Positions 25,101 through 38,871 of a stretch of 64,000 nt of DNA are shown here, in pieces. The stretch is from NCBI GenBank assembly GCA_037893245.1, contig JBAIAA010001147.1, positions 1 to 64,000 on the forward strand, in the 5' to 3' direction. This DNA comes from Crossaster papposus (Eukaryota; Echinodermata; Asteroidea; Velatida; Solasteridae). The translations under genes were made by a program, and so were the position numbers. Numbering within the stretch: the first letter of the stretch is position 1; every line of letters begins with the position of its first letter. Below the pieces are notes generated by a model. That model was not told the origin of the DNA, searched no databases, and saw only the letters and a list, made by a program, of their open reading frames with translations.

Positions 25101-28100
25101 ATAATTCAAGCAATTACCAATGGTGTATCCTATCTTTAAGTCACTATAACTTTTCCCTCCGAGATGAGCGTGTTTTTTTTTTGCTTCCTGCTTACAGTTT
25201 CCACAAAATAAACATAAGCTCTGTAAGCAGAATTTGTTTTGGCCTAGTTTCCTTGTACAGTCACCAATGGTTTATATATTTTAACCGTTTAAGGGACAAT
25301 CGGAGCCCTAATGAATGTTCCTGCTGTTTTAACCAGTTCGTGCCGGGATTATTTTAACATCACCGAGCCGAGGCGCGTGATTATTTTTAACGAAACTCGA
25401 TCCGAGACGGGTTCAGGCCGATGGTACTGGTAAGCACACCTACGCATTTCCCGCCTTGCTCGCTGTTGACAGACATTTCCGGCCTTGCTTGTGGCGTGTT
25501 TATGCGTCATCCGTTTTGAATCTCGGGAAAACTTTGCGTTGATATACCGGTACGTCATCCGGCACAAACTGGTTAAGTCAGTAACTTTTCCATTCGAGAT
25601 AAGCGTTCTGTTTTTTTGCTTCTTGCTTATTAACCAGTTCGCGCCGGGATTATTTAAACATTGCCGAGCCCACGGGCGGGATTATTTTTAACGAAACTCA
25701 AACCGAAGCGTGTTCAGGCTGATAGTGCCGGGAAGCACACCCACGCATTTCCGGCCTTGCGCGCTGCTGACATACATTTCCGAACTTGAACTTGGCGTTT
25801 TTATGCGTCATCCGTTTTGAATCTGGGAAAATATTTGCGTTTATATACGTCATCCGGCGCGAACTGGTTAATTATTTGGCCCAGTTTCAATGTACAGTCG
25901 CTAAGGGTTTTTATATTTTTATCGTTTTAAGGGACAATCGGAGCCCCAATTAATGTTCCAGCTGTTTTATACAATTAGTACAGGGCCGTATGTCTCCAAA
26001 ATGGCTCCCGTGGGCCTTTCATGTTTATTTCCTAATTTCTACTGGAATCTAATCTATGATGACCACTGAATAAAAAAAACATTGGCGCCAATTTTTCGAG
26101 CACATTTTCCCCCCTTTTTGTGCCTATGAACTGTGACGTCATAGAATGCACATAAAAATGCCAAAAATGAGCATTTTGGCTGTTATCTGCAATGCTATGT
26201 TACATTTTCCTGTCGCATACATACATTATTGTGTGTCAATACCTCTAGTATAATATTTATCACATATAAACTAGGAAAAAAGCATGTCTCAATCATCGTT
26301 TTGATTTCTATTCAGGTATGATGTCATACCTTTTAAAAGCCTATGGAAAATGTTCACGCTTCCGTTTACATTAAGGTATTTCCTTTGCTTTGTTACTAAA
26401 GTCTTTTTATTTGCTGGGGTTTTCAATATATCTTCATCATATTCAAGGGGACCTATCAAACCATTATGTGCAAATTAGTTATGACGTCATAGTAATATTG
26501 TGTTCACCATGCATTTGATGCATGCAGTGACCGCTTAAGCTACATTTCAAGAACATCATCATCATCGTCACTGTCGTCACCTGCAGCATGTATGTTAACA
26601 ATTAATATGTTCTCACAAGCTTCTTCGCAGGTACACATATCTGTGCATTTGAGATTGTGCTTCCGACACGAGCAGATCATCGTAGAGCAACTTCCTTTAC
26701 ATCCACATTTGACTAGTTGAAGCACAGCCTTAGGTGCTGGCAAAACTGTTGTTGGTACGGGAAGAAGCCGGTCACCTTCCAGACGCCATCCATGAGAAGT
26801 TGGTGGAGGTAGAGTTGAAGTTGCAGTTCCGCATTGTTTCCATACCATGGTGACATAATTTGCTCTGTTGATCTTCTGTACTAGGGTGGCCTTTATAGGG
26901 GGCAATTTCTCATCTGTGTACTGGCGCTTACTGAAGAGGTACCAACGCATCTCGTTCACAGAAGAGATTGTTGTGCCAGGAACGTAGAGTTGACATACGT
27001 AGCGCTCCAATTCACTGACGTCATCTTCCTGTATGCCTGGAGTGTTTCCAAGGTTGCCAAATGCTCTAACAATATCACCATCGGCTTTCTGCAGTGTATT
27101 CCAGCAGGAAATTTTTGATTTCCCGCAGAATGTGCCAGTTTGGTCACAACCACTTAAGACGTGGAAGCCAGGGAGTGCAGAAGCTTTCTGACTGCCCAGG
27201 GCATCATATATAGGACCTAAATCAATAGTTCGCCGTAAACCACCTGTTCCAACAAGCATCGATGTTGCAGGACACAAGTCCTTGTAGCACCACAAGGCGA
27301 GAACTAACACATCTGTATCCGGACTCTGAATGCAGATCGACGTGGCCCCCCTCTGCGAAGCGTCAAGAGCATGAAGTAGCATTCTTGTATCTGCCTCCTC
27401 TTGAGTACTGTTCAGATGATCTAATATGAGCTTGTTTGATTTGCATTCCTCACTGAGTGTTGTTACATATATCTTCTCAGATTCCTTGTGATGCTTCAAG
27501 ATGTGTGATGCTAGATACAGAGTGAGTCTTTGCTTGTTGTCTTGGTTGTTCAGCAGTTGCTTTAGCGTCACCTTTTCAATGATTGCCTCATCCGAGATAT
27601 TGTAAGCAAGGCTTCTATGATCTCCTAGGCGCAAATTGCGTGTTCTTTCCTTCAGGGAGTTAGGAATGTCATATCGGTCAAAAACGACATGAACTTCATG
27701 AAATCCTTGAGATTTGCAATCGAGGACATGCAAAAAGTGATTGGCGAGATCGTAGCAAGTTTTCACCCATGTAGGTTTCCCCATTGACTGGACCACGGCC
27801 ATTGCATCAATGATTGTGACTCTGCCATGTTGTGTTTGCTCTCCTTGTGCAACAACAAGCTGCTGTTGCTCAGGCAAACGTTCCAAGATAGTCATCAGCT
27901 TACTTTTGGCAACACAAGACCGCAAGATACCATCAAAAGTGAAGAGTGAATGAGGATATTCTGCAAACTCAAACTCACTGATGCTCTCCTTCAGGTCAAT
28001 ATCTGGCCGTGACAGTATCACAACAAGGAAGCGGGCGAACAGTGCTCTTTCATTCTTAATTGCTGTAACAGCGACAGCTTTCTTGCTCTTCTTAACCATT

Positions 28101-31100
28101 CTTGCTGTCTTCCAAGTCTTGAGATTTGCCTTCTTCATAGGACTCTAGGTTTACAAGACGCTCTTGAACAAATTTCTCAAACATCTCTTCTCCAACACTA
28201 TCTCGCTGTATTACTGCCTGTTTTACTACCTCTGGCATGATCGCTTGTGTGACGATGTTGATGAGCTCATTATCTTCAATAATGAATGGATCATTCACTT
28301 TCAGCACCTCTCTCAATTTGCCTACATTATCCTCATACCGTTCCAACTTAGCATCTGACAAATCATGATGCCTAACTGATCTCTGGGAGACTTTACCCAC
28401 CAAATGTTCAGCTTCATTGACCAAGCGACTTAGATCAGGTGCAATCAGACACCATCTGGCCATAGCTGCCGGTTGCTGTGTTAGCCCTTTCAAACCTCCA
28501 AGGATCTTCATGACTTTGTTCTCTTGTTCGATGCCATGATCTGGGCCTATTGCGCAGAAAGGGACTTCATTTTTGTAGACGCAGAAGTTGCCAGCCATGA
28601 ATTCTGTATAGATATCGGGATCATTTGTTTCCAATTTCTCCATCTGTGCCAAATACAGTGGAACCATGCGGGCATAGTTTTGTCTATCGTGTGCGAAGAA
28701 GTACTTGCACAATGCTCTAAGCGATTCTAGATGCAATTTCCAATTGCCTTCACGTGTTGCACGAATGAACATCCATATCCAAGCCACAAATTTCATGTAA
28801 TCTCTGGCAAATTTGAAAGTAGGATGACTTGTTTCCATCTTTGCATCAAATTCATTCAGCTTGTCCATTAAAGAGACATCTACTACAGCTAGTAATTGCT
28901 TGTGTCGGTTGTCTAATTCGTCATACTTGCGCTCTTGACATGCTGAATTGACCATTGATGCAGCCACTTGAAGGTTATCATGAACAGTACTTGATTGTTC
29001 CACTTCTGTCTTCAGGAATGCACTTAAATGCAAGTCACAGAGGGCTGATGATGTGATACTATGAGCAGTAAGAGCACGTTTCATGTGACGGCCTTCAATT
29101 ATCTGACGTGTGGTTGTGGATGAATACAGGTTAGCTTCAATCCATGCATCATCAAATCCACTGTCGTCGATAGAAGTTCCAAGGGCTCGTAATGACGTCA
29201 TCACAGTGTGCATCTCACCAATTCGGAATACAAGATTGTTTAAAGCTGGTGCTTTGTGCATCTGCAATTTTACAGCTCTCTCATACAATTGTAGGTCGAA
29301 GGTAATAGCAGTCTTGCGCCCTTCGCCCATAACAACTGCTGTGATCTTCTGTGCCTGCTTGAGGATAGTGAGCATTGTACTCCACTCGTGAGCAGGCGCA
29401 GCAAGCAATGGCATCATGGCAATAGTTGTTAATCTATGTTGTGGTAAGCCTTTTGCAGAATTGTACGCTGACCATGTAGGTATGCTTTGCTTCTCTGTCC
29501 CTGATTGGATAAGCGATTGCCCAACTGCCCACGTCAAATCATCTTTCGACGCAGAGTCTGTTATGTCAGCTGCAGGACTGGTGACAACTGTGTCATACTT
29601 GATACACGGAGGTTGTGCGTTAGCAGGTACATGACATGTCAACATATCAGTAGTCAGTTGTGGGCCAAGTTTCAGCGATTTTGCTGCAGCGGTCTCGCTT
29701 ATATTCACTGTTACTACGCTTTTAGGTTGAGAGGTGCGCTGGAAAACTACCATTGCAGTAGCATGAAGAGTGTTCTTGCCCTCGGGTGTATCTTCTGAGA
29801 AATCAGAGTTATCGGCGGCAAAGAATATGAAATCATTCTTGACGAGACTGGGTGGGATGAAGACATCATATTCAGCAGAATGACTCAAAACTGCTTGTGC
29901 AAGCTGTGTCTCAAGTCGTAGTATGCGTGTGTAGTCTACCGATACGCCAAGATGGTGAAAGTAATCTACCATCGACCTACTCCGTGTTTTTTGGTGGACA
30001 AAGATACCGGTTCCAACTTGTAAGGGATACTCTCGTCGCTTGCGAAACTGTGCAGCCTCCTCGGGTAATGATGTGGGCTCATAACGCATTTGACAATCAG
30101 TTTTAACCTGATACATAATTTGTTGGCCAAGAATACATGCCTTTTCGTCGACATCACTCGTACGCTTTTCCGTCTGAAGTTCAGTTGACACACCTGCCAT
30201 AATCCAGCAGAGTAAATTCCCAAGCTTGGAAGGGATTTTCTCTGTCATGTCTGATCCTAGAGTACCATCATATTCCCAAGGGACTGACTTTAATATGACC
30301 TTGCGTACAATCTTTGCACATTGAAATATGAGTCTCATGTCACTGTCAACATCAGCTGCACTAACAGCAGCCTCAATTGCCGCTATCTTAGCAGCATTCA
30401 AGCAAAAGCGATCCGCCTCATTTCGACGAAGAGCAGGGATAAAGTCTATGTCAACGATATTGTCATTGATCATTTTCCTTACATACTTGCGAGACGGTGA
30501 ATCATTTACCTTGTGTTGCCGTAATATTCTCAAACAAGCTGTATGTGCATCATCAATAGAGAGGATACGTCCAGCCTCAAGTAGATTCTTGATGAGATCC
30601 AGGAACTCTATTTTTGCAGCAATCTCATTCTCATTCACAGATTGATCTTTGGTATTTTTTACACTTGTATTTCCCGTACCACGTACAACATGTTTTGTCC
30701 AGCATGTTTGATGGTATCTGACGTCAATTGAGAGGGCGTCATCAGGTTTAATAGCACTACTAAGATAAACATTGAAGATGTCTTTGTCACAGTTTGTCAC
30801 GTAATCATGGAGTTGCTTTCCCCGGATTCCACTCTGGATTGCGTGCACATGTTCTTTTTCTTTGTATGTTTGACAGAAAAAACACATTTGCTTGTCATAT
30901 CTTGCCGTAGATGAGCGGGAAAGGCGTACTTCATGTGATGGTCCTGGAGCGAGATCTGGCGTTGATGAAGTTGAAGGTCGTCCAGCCTTTGGCAAAAGTA
31001 AATTGATATTTTTGGAACTTACTGCTTTCTCAAATCTTACTTTTGCTCTTTCCAGCTTTTGAGAATGGACCACATTCTTTCTACAACTAGCATGGACTGT

Positions 31101-32450
31101 TGCACCAAAACGTTTGAGCATGTCGCCAGTAACATGTTCCAATCGTTTGCTCACATCGATAAGGTCACTCTCGCCATATTTAGCTCGGGCTGCCACATAA
31201 TACAAAATGTTTTTATATGTCTCTTGTTGAACGTTCTTGACCAGTAGCTCACTTGTAAGGGTTTGGCATATAATGCACCTACTATAGTCATTTATAATTT
31301 CTATCCGTGGTCTTTTCTCGGGACTTGGCTCCATTGCTTAGTCAGGAAAGGGCAGGGTAACAGATCAATATTGCATGTGTCTTGCCTTGTCTTGACTTGT
31401 CATGCGTCTAAGAACAAAACAAAACACCAAATAACAAAACATATCAACAAAAGTATAAGCAATCTGCAATTTTTGCAATCCATACTAAATTATAAGAAAA
31501 TCAACCCAGAACGTGTCGTTGCCATGTTTGTGACGAGACTTGATACGATCATACTTTTATATGGCGTTATTACGTCACGATTCGTTAGCATGGCACACAT
31601 GTAAAGTATTTGTGATCAATAAGATACTGAATACAGACAATGTCCGCAAAAATCTATGCATAGGGTCCACAAATCTAAAATTTTTCCAGATTTTGAATTT
31701 TTTTTTACATCGTTTAATTTATATTTACGAATTATGAAGTCATACTTTATTTGCATAAGCATTTATGAAAATATGCTTCAACGGATGGTGCCATATTTGA
31801 CTCCACACACTATCCCTGGCCGTAAATAATATATTAAATGTGCCAATTTGTTTAATTTGCACCAAAATTGCAAGAGAATTGGTCTATACTGTGTATTGGT
31901 ATATTGAACTATGACGTCATACCTAATTTGCATACAAAAAATGCAAACATGCTCGAAAAAATTGGCGCCAACATTTTTTTCCTTACTCACATCATAATTA
32001 ATGAATTCCCGCAAAAAATACAAAATAAACATCCAAATCCCACGGGATAACATACGGCCCTAAATCCTCCATGCATATGAGCTGACAACTCTTTACTTTC
32101 TTTGTTCATAAAATTTCTTTGTTCATCAAAGACAACAGTTATTGATAACCTTAATGAGTAATTAGAATCTACACATGTACGTTCTAATCTACTTTGCAGA
32201 GCATTTATATAGGCATAAGATAAAGTAGTACAAAAAACTTGGCTCACTTTGGGTGTAGAACAATATGTATATCCATTGGCTTAGCAAGGTAATAAACGAC
32301 TTCCGCTAACCGAGTCCCAGGAAGTTGTTAGTCAGTTTTTAACAGATTTTCGGAATGTACAAATTAAGAATGACAGTCTAGATTATAGCCCGACATTGAA
32401 CATTTATCCACCAATGGCCAAACTTTGGCAAACATGACGAAGACAAAAGT

Positions 32451-32481
<31 letters not shown>

Positions 32482-35400
32482 CAAATGTTGATTACTCCAA
32501 ATAGGCACTTGGGAGACAATTCCATAGAGATGTACACAAACTTAAAACAGTCCTAACTTGTTTACCCTAACCCTTAGTCTCTAAAGATCTTCGAGATTTA
32601 TGCTATTTAGACCAAAATCTGTCCTTCTAGGGCAAAAATAACTCCCAAATATTGTTTTTTTAGGGTAGCTAGACACTTAGGGAGACACTGAAATGTCTCC
32701 CCAAGTGCCACTGTCTCCTTATTACCTAAAAACATTAAAAGTACATTAAAGTACACACGTTAACCCTAACCCTGCCAAATCCAGCACAGTGCATCTGTGG
32801 TGACTGCTTGACCTTGCTGGACTCTGCACACAACTCAATGTGACAAAGTATGCAATCTGTTGAGTCTGGCAGGGTTTCTAGCCAAAATACCCTGGAGGGT
32901 TGGGACTGGAACATGAAGGAAATGGCATTATTTTGGGGCCTTAGGGATACAAGTGACATTTGGGAGATGTTTGGATGTCTCTCCAATTGTCTCAGCCTCT
33001 ATTTGGAGGCAACATTTTACTGTCACAAATGAGTTATATTTGTCAATTTTTTTTCAAAAATGTACAAATACCAAATTTTGAGGAGGTAGGGTAGGTAAAA
33101 CCTTGGGTTAAGGTGACAGTAAAATTGAAAAACTCATTGTATTGGATGTAAGCTTGGCGTCACAGGAGTCAAACTGCTGGAAACTGTCGGTCTTTGCAAA
33201 CAGCAGGAGACGTGGCCATTTGACTAATTGGCACTCTGATAGATCATTTGGCCAATGAAACATCCCAAATACAACTCAGCTCCCTGGGCAATATACAGCA
33301 ATTTCAGCGTAAGGCAGCTGAATCAATCACAATAACCATCTCCACCCTCACAGGTACCCATTTACCCCTGGGTGGAAAGAAGCAATGAGTGACAAAGTGT
33401 CTTGCCTAAGGGCACACGCACCACAACCCCAGGCTGGGCTCGAACCCACAACCTGCCAAATTACCCGCAGACCACGAGGTCAATGCTCCAGACCAGCAGG
33501 CCAGGGTATTACACAGAATAAAAAAAATAAAAAATTGTGTAAACCAGTAATTCGTGCCACACATGACTTGTGTGCGAATCTTATCTGCGTTTGTTTATGG
33601 TGTAAATGGAGGACACATGCCTAGTGACACGAAGGTGAATTGGGGTTAGGGTTAGAATCGAGGACGTCCTCGATTGAGATTCGTGTACAAAACCAATGAG
33701 AGCCTTCAGAAAAAGTTAGTAGTACAAACAAAGGAAATTATCGAGAGGAACAAAGGAAACTCCTCGATTTACACCATAAACAAACGACATGCACACGCAG
33801 TGTGCCCCATTTACTGGTTCTCCAACAACAAGTCTTGCTTACTTTTGAGATTACCCTTTTTTACAACTTGACCTCAAATGGCCATTGACCTAATATGTGA
33901 CCTTTGACACAACCCGCATATTATATAAAGCTTACAATATTGCATGCATGACCCAAATTAAATTCCAATTGGACTTCAAGTTTAAAAAAATGAGACAGGT
34001 TTTACAATTGCAGCCTATTTCATTAACTCAATTGACCTCAAATAACTTTGACCTCAAATAACTTTGACCTCAAATAACTTTGACCTCAAATAACTTTGAC
34101 CTCTAACACATTCGTGATATGAAGGTGACAATAAATATTGCACCCATGACCCAAGTTTGATTGGAATTGCACTTCAGCTTTGCATATAAGACAAATTCTT
34201 TGAAACTTTACCCAAAATGACACATACATATACATGTATGTACATGAAATACGGACGGACATATACAGATTATAGTGATTGTATAGTCTTTTTTTAACTT
34301 TGTTCAGTCGAGACAACAAAACCCACCTGAGATTTCATGATGTTGTCCTCATTCAGAAAGATGACAAGCAGACTGAGCAGATTAGATAGGAAGGCGTTGG
34401 AGGTCACAGCGTCAGTCCCTTGGCAATAGTTGTCCGAGATCTGTCGCCATGGGATACGAGGGAAGATGTTGCCCAGAAACGACAGGCAGACCGGTCCCCT
34501 GTCCTCAAACACCTTTTGAAAATAATATCAAAATAAAATGTTGTTATTACTCCATGAACTAAGATATGTGACCGGCTCTACAAAAAGGTGTATTATGTCG
34601 CAAAATTAAGTTATATATACATGGTTGAAAAGCCCACATCGTACGCTTTCATTTGGTATATAATAGAGTTCCATGGCCCCTCTCATTTTGGAGATATGAC
34701 GTGTTTACATAATGATTACTTCCTTGGAGTTCAAATTAAACAACTGAAAAAAAAGGGCTTTGAAATAGCCGGCTCTGTTGTACTGCAACAGAACGATGCC
34801 CACAAAATGGTATTTTTTCCCACTTTATTCATCAAAATCAACATTTCTTTGAATGAAACCTGAAACTGTAGGTATTGAAGATGTCATTCATGACAAAAAT
34901 AAACTCACATTTTGATAAAATGTTTACCCTCTCAACGTTGAGCGGGCCATTACATGATAGTGCACAGCGCGACTTAATACACCTTTTTGTAGAGCCGGTC
35001 ACATATATGGGTAGTTCCATGAAGTTGAGACACAAAGTGTGACATTTTGGTACATTTCTAGTTGCATGCCCTATTCATCGCAACTCATCAAGATTCATCA
35101 AGATTCACCGAAATACGAGTATGTCTAGATTATGTGAATCGTGGGCTATTGTCGTTAAAATCGTGAAATTGTGACCTACGCTTAAAAAGGCTAAAGAGTC
35201 ATTCCAGGCTTCTTTGCATGTGTGAGCGAATGTGAGGTGTTTTGGCAAAATAAGACAGAACAGGGCAGAGATCGAACATCTCTTTGACTCACCCGAACCA
35301 TAAGCTCCATGGAGGCGAGGTCCGGGTGGAACTGGTTCCAGGGCAGCTGGACAAGGTGCTGGTGGTAGGTCATTAAGACGTCCTCGCGGAGACCCTTCTT

Positions 35401-38400
35401 GGCCAGGGTGTCATGGTAGAACGGCCAGAGCAGGGACAGAGAATTGACCAGTGGAGGGTCTAGGTAGCCTGCGGTCAAGATCAGATCACAGTGATTGGCT
35501 GTATGGAAGCAATTGAGCGCTTCCCAAACCTGGGATGTGTAAAACCTGATCGGTGCGTTTCGAATATTCGATCAGGTGCTTTTTCATATAATTGAATTCA
35601 GGGGAGGGGTCCAGGGGAGGGGTCCTGGGGGTCCGGACCCCCACCTTTATTTTTGTTTTATATCAGAGCAAAATAGCAGCGTGGTGCTTTCTGTACAAGA
35701 TTTCCAATAGATCTAAACGATCAAAATATAATCATAAAAAAAATAGGCTCATAATGTGCCAGAATGCACCTCAGAGCTTCTACTGTAAAACAATTTCGGG
35801 GGGAGAGCCCCCAGCCTCCCCCAGCCTCCCCCCCCCCCCCCCCCCCCCCCCCCCCCGCCCATGGCTAGGACATCATAAATTCCTGCATTCGCCCCTGACT
35901 ATAGACGATGTGCCCTCTGACGTCACGTGTTTACATCTTCAAATGTTCCCGGCAATATGCGCACACATATTGTTGAGGAGTGACGCCACAGGTCAGACCG
36001 TCTTTGAATTATGTGACCTCTGATGTCGCCTTTTAACCAAATTTATGTAAAACACGATGCGTGTGCATATTGACGGGCACATTTGAATATACATAAACAG
36101 AGGGCACATGGTCTATAAGGGCAACATCTTAATAACAACAATCATAGCACACCAATTTCATAAGCAATTCTAAATTGTGAGCTTTTGAACTTGACAAATA
36201 CAAATCAATTTAAGTCCCCCCCCCCTTCCTCCCCAAACTCGCCCCACCCTCTCTCTTGCTATCACCTGCTTAACAAAAACGGTTTTGTATTATTCAGGAC
36301 AGGATTTCCATGGCTGTCAAGGAAACACAGACCGACCATCATCCTAATTGAGTGTAGATTGATTTCCCTTCAAGCGCCCAGCCTTAACAGAGGGCAAGTG
36401 TACGTGCGTACATACGTACGTATGTATGTACGTATTCTGGCTATAGTATAGGCTTAAGCTGAAACTCATTACAAGAACAAAGTCTACTGGGGCTAGGAGT
36501 GGTGGAACAATGTCTTCATTAAAATTCTCCCCAGGCTGTAAGATACCAGACCCTGAACCTGACGTAGAACCTGGCTGACACAGGAGGGCGGAGTACCACC
36601 GCCGAGGGCGGAGTACCACCGCTGCCGGGTAGTGCGGGCAGACAGTGATTGATAGCTGTAAGGCTAGGTTGTCACCACGCCTCTTTCCTTGTCACAAATA
36701 GGGCACTGACCAATGAATGACTGCTTTTCATTAGATAAGGCTGGAAAGGGAAATTGTTGCTTGAAACGCGACAATTTATGATTGATGATGTAGCAACGTA
36801 TCGTGACACTTTCAAACTGTTTTGTTATCCAATCTGGGGCAAGTTTGTCTTGACCTGTCCCCTCAGTGAAACAAATGTTTGTTTTTTCCAACAGACATCC
36901 TTTTGGGACACTCAAGAGCAATTTTATGGATAGAGGAACCAGCCTTCACGAAAATGACTTTTGACAAGTTCCCCAAAACAAGGAGATGAATGATTTCAGG
37001 ACACTTATCTTTAAAGATAAACAACAAAAAATTCTTACAAATTCGATGTTTGGGCTCGGGAAGCTCTGGGTGAATAAAATAACGTAGACTTTTTATCAAG
37101 TAGGGACAAATAATGATTGTGGAATTGCACACAAAAATTGCCATGACGAAACTAATTTGCAAAATAGAGTGTCAAATTCTTCTATGAAGAAGGTACTTTT
37201 GCCAATTTTGTTGCAAGATTTTGAATGTCTGACCCTTATGTTACGTTCGGGGTTCGGAATTCATTGAACTGTGGTTCTTAAGAACTTTGCACTACATTTC
37301 TAGACAGTTAGGCATTGCCCTAACCCCCCCCCCCCCCCCTACAAAAAAGAAGAAGAAAAACTACTAAGAGGCCGTAGAAGTCAGCCTAGCCAACCCAAGC
37401 GAAGCTATGAATCACTGTTGACCAGTCGCTACGTGTCTCAAGGGGCAAATAAATGTCTGACTCAACTCGCTGCGTCTGATATTAAGAGCCAGCGTACTTC
37501 TTCCATCTAGAAACAGGAAGCACCTCATTCACGCCAGCTTTTGTCAAGTCGATCCGGTGGGGATTAACCGCCGGCCAAACAATTGATTTAATTGGAAGCG
37601 AAGAAAAAAAAGGGTGAGACAGAAGATTAAAAAAAGTGGTTTGGAACTGTGCGGCTGGGTGGATGCGATTAACTGTGACGCACGCCAAGAGCTTGATTTT
37701 TTTTATTACCGATAATGCCACTGGGGATAACGAGAACAAAAGTCATAGTGGACACACCCTAGCGTCGGAACCGATGACTACAATGCCACATTGTTTCATT
37801 TAAACAGAAACAAATGTGGTTTTTAGATTTTAAAAGCCTCAGTTAAAAAATGTTATGGGATATGTACATAATTCAAATGCACTAATCACACTATCAAGGT
37901 TCATCAAATAACCAACTAAGGTTTGAGGTTTTGCATGGTGAAGAAAGCAATAAGGGTAACTTTGAGTTTGTATCCGCATTCAAACAGTGGACGTAGAACA
38001 ATAGAGGACAATAGGGTCCAAGTACAAGAACAATAGGGGGTCCACGGTAAAAGGTGTTTACACACATGTGTGTACACATTCACATTTTTGTATCACTGTG
38101 AAGACATGGCTTTGTTCTCATGTACAAAATGGTTAGAAAGTCGAGCACGTTTTTCAAAATGCTCTAATTTTAACCACAATTATTTTCCTGGGTTGAAATT
38201 TCGACCCAGTATGACCTATATTATACCCTAACCCAAACACTAACCCTAACCCACATTCTAACCCTAGTTTTTGAGTAATTTTAGTACAATCCAAAAATGT
38301 AATAAATGAAATTACTAGTGGAGACCTATTCATCTATAGAAATTACCCTTTGGAGACCTTTTCACTCCCATTGTCCCCATTGTGTTCAAATCTCCAGAGG

Positions 38401-38838
38401 GTACCGTATTTCGCACTCAATCAAGAAATCTTGAAACAAACATAACTAAAGAACGTGCCGAGTTTTTCACAAGTGCTTATTAGACTGTCTATAAATTAGG
38501 GGTCAAATTGTTCATGTTCCTGAAATAAGATTGTGGTGTTTTTTTTTCGTTTTTAAACAAATCTTCTATGTCTTCTTTTTTAAAGAGTGATTACATAAAA
38601 GCAAAGTACCTGCAAAACAAATTACAAAGTTTAAAGTCAACTCCAGCGACACTTGCTTGGAAAATTGCTAGGTCAGGTGTAACCGGGACACAAAAAAATG
38701 TTTAAAACACTTTTGGACCCCTTATTTATGGACTATAACCAAACTGCAAAAGTGTGGCATTAGTCGTACACAGTATAAGCAAGAATAGGAAAGTGCATTG
38801 GGTTGGGAAAAAAGAGGGTGGAGGGGTGGGTGAGGGGT

Positions 38839-38871
<33 letters not shown>

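Larger units (their letters stand above)
25135..25980 (+). repeat. Duplicated block carrying two MITEs
   Basis: The two halves share AACTTTTCC.T.CGAGAT.AGCGT, CTTGTACAGTC/AATGTACAGTC, GGGACAATCGGAGCCC and AATGTTCC.GCTGTTTTA. Copy 4 of the TTAA MITE sits at the end of the first half. Copy 5 interrupts the second half. Confidence 0.75.
25982..32061 (-). mobile_element. Two-ORF DNA transposon with PIN/XPG nuclease (Academ-like)
   Basis: A complete-looking 6,080-bp element in the EPG5 intron between window exons 17 and 18, on the same strand as EPG5. Seen: both ends start AGGGCCGTATG and share an imperfect TIR of about 155 bp that includes TTGGCGCCAATTTTTCGAGC and TGACGTCATAG. Inside are two long overlapping intronless ORFs (31334-28092 and 28138-26540). 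No clear target-site duplication is visible (left flank ..attagtac, right flank aaatcctc..). Known: a transposase-like protein with Cys-rich zinc modules plus an XPG-type nuclease is a hallmark described for the Academ superfamily. Inference: this is an Academ-related or unnamed family. Its long intact ORFs suggest recent activity. Confidence 0.8.

Noticed and set aside
28164..31247. Plus-strand ORFs over the transposon
   Set aside because: Shadows of the long minus-strand ORF1 with no recognisable domain.
25975..32070. A target-site duplication for the two-ORF transposon
   Set aside because: Flanks ..TTAGTAC and AAATCC.. do not match over 2-9 bp. It may be mutated or the exact ends may be off by a base or two.
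33425..33512. Functional tRNA gene
   Set aside because: Has A- and B-box-like motifs but no cloverleaf that I can fold, and a SINE body follows. A repeat, not a tRNA.
35592..36023. 143-codon plus-strand ORF with a poly-Pro tract
   Set aside because: Crosses a poly-C run inside a dispersed GC-rich repeat in an EPG5 intron.
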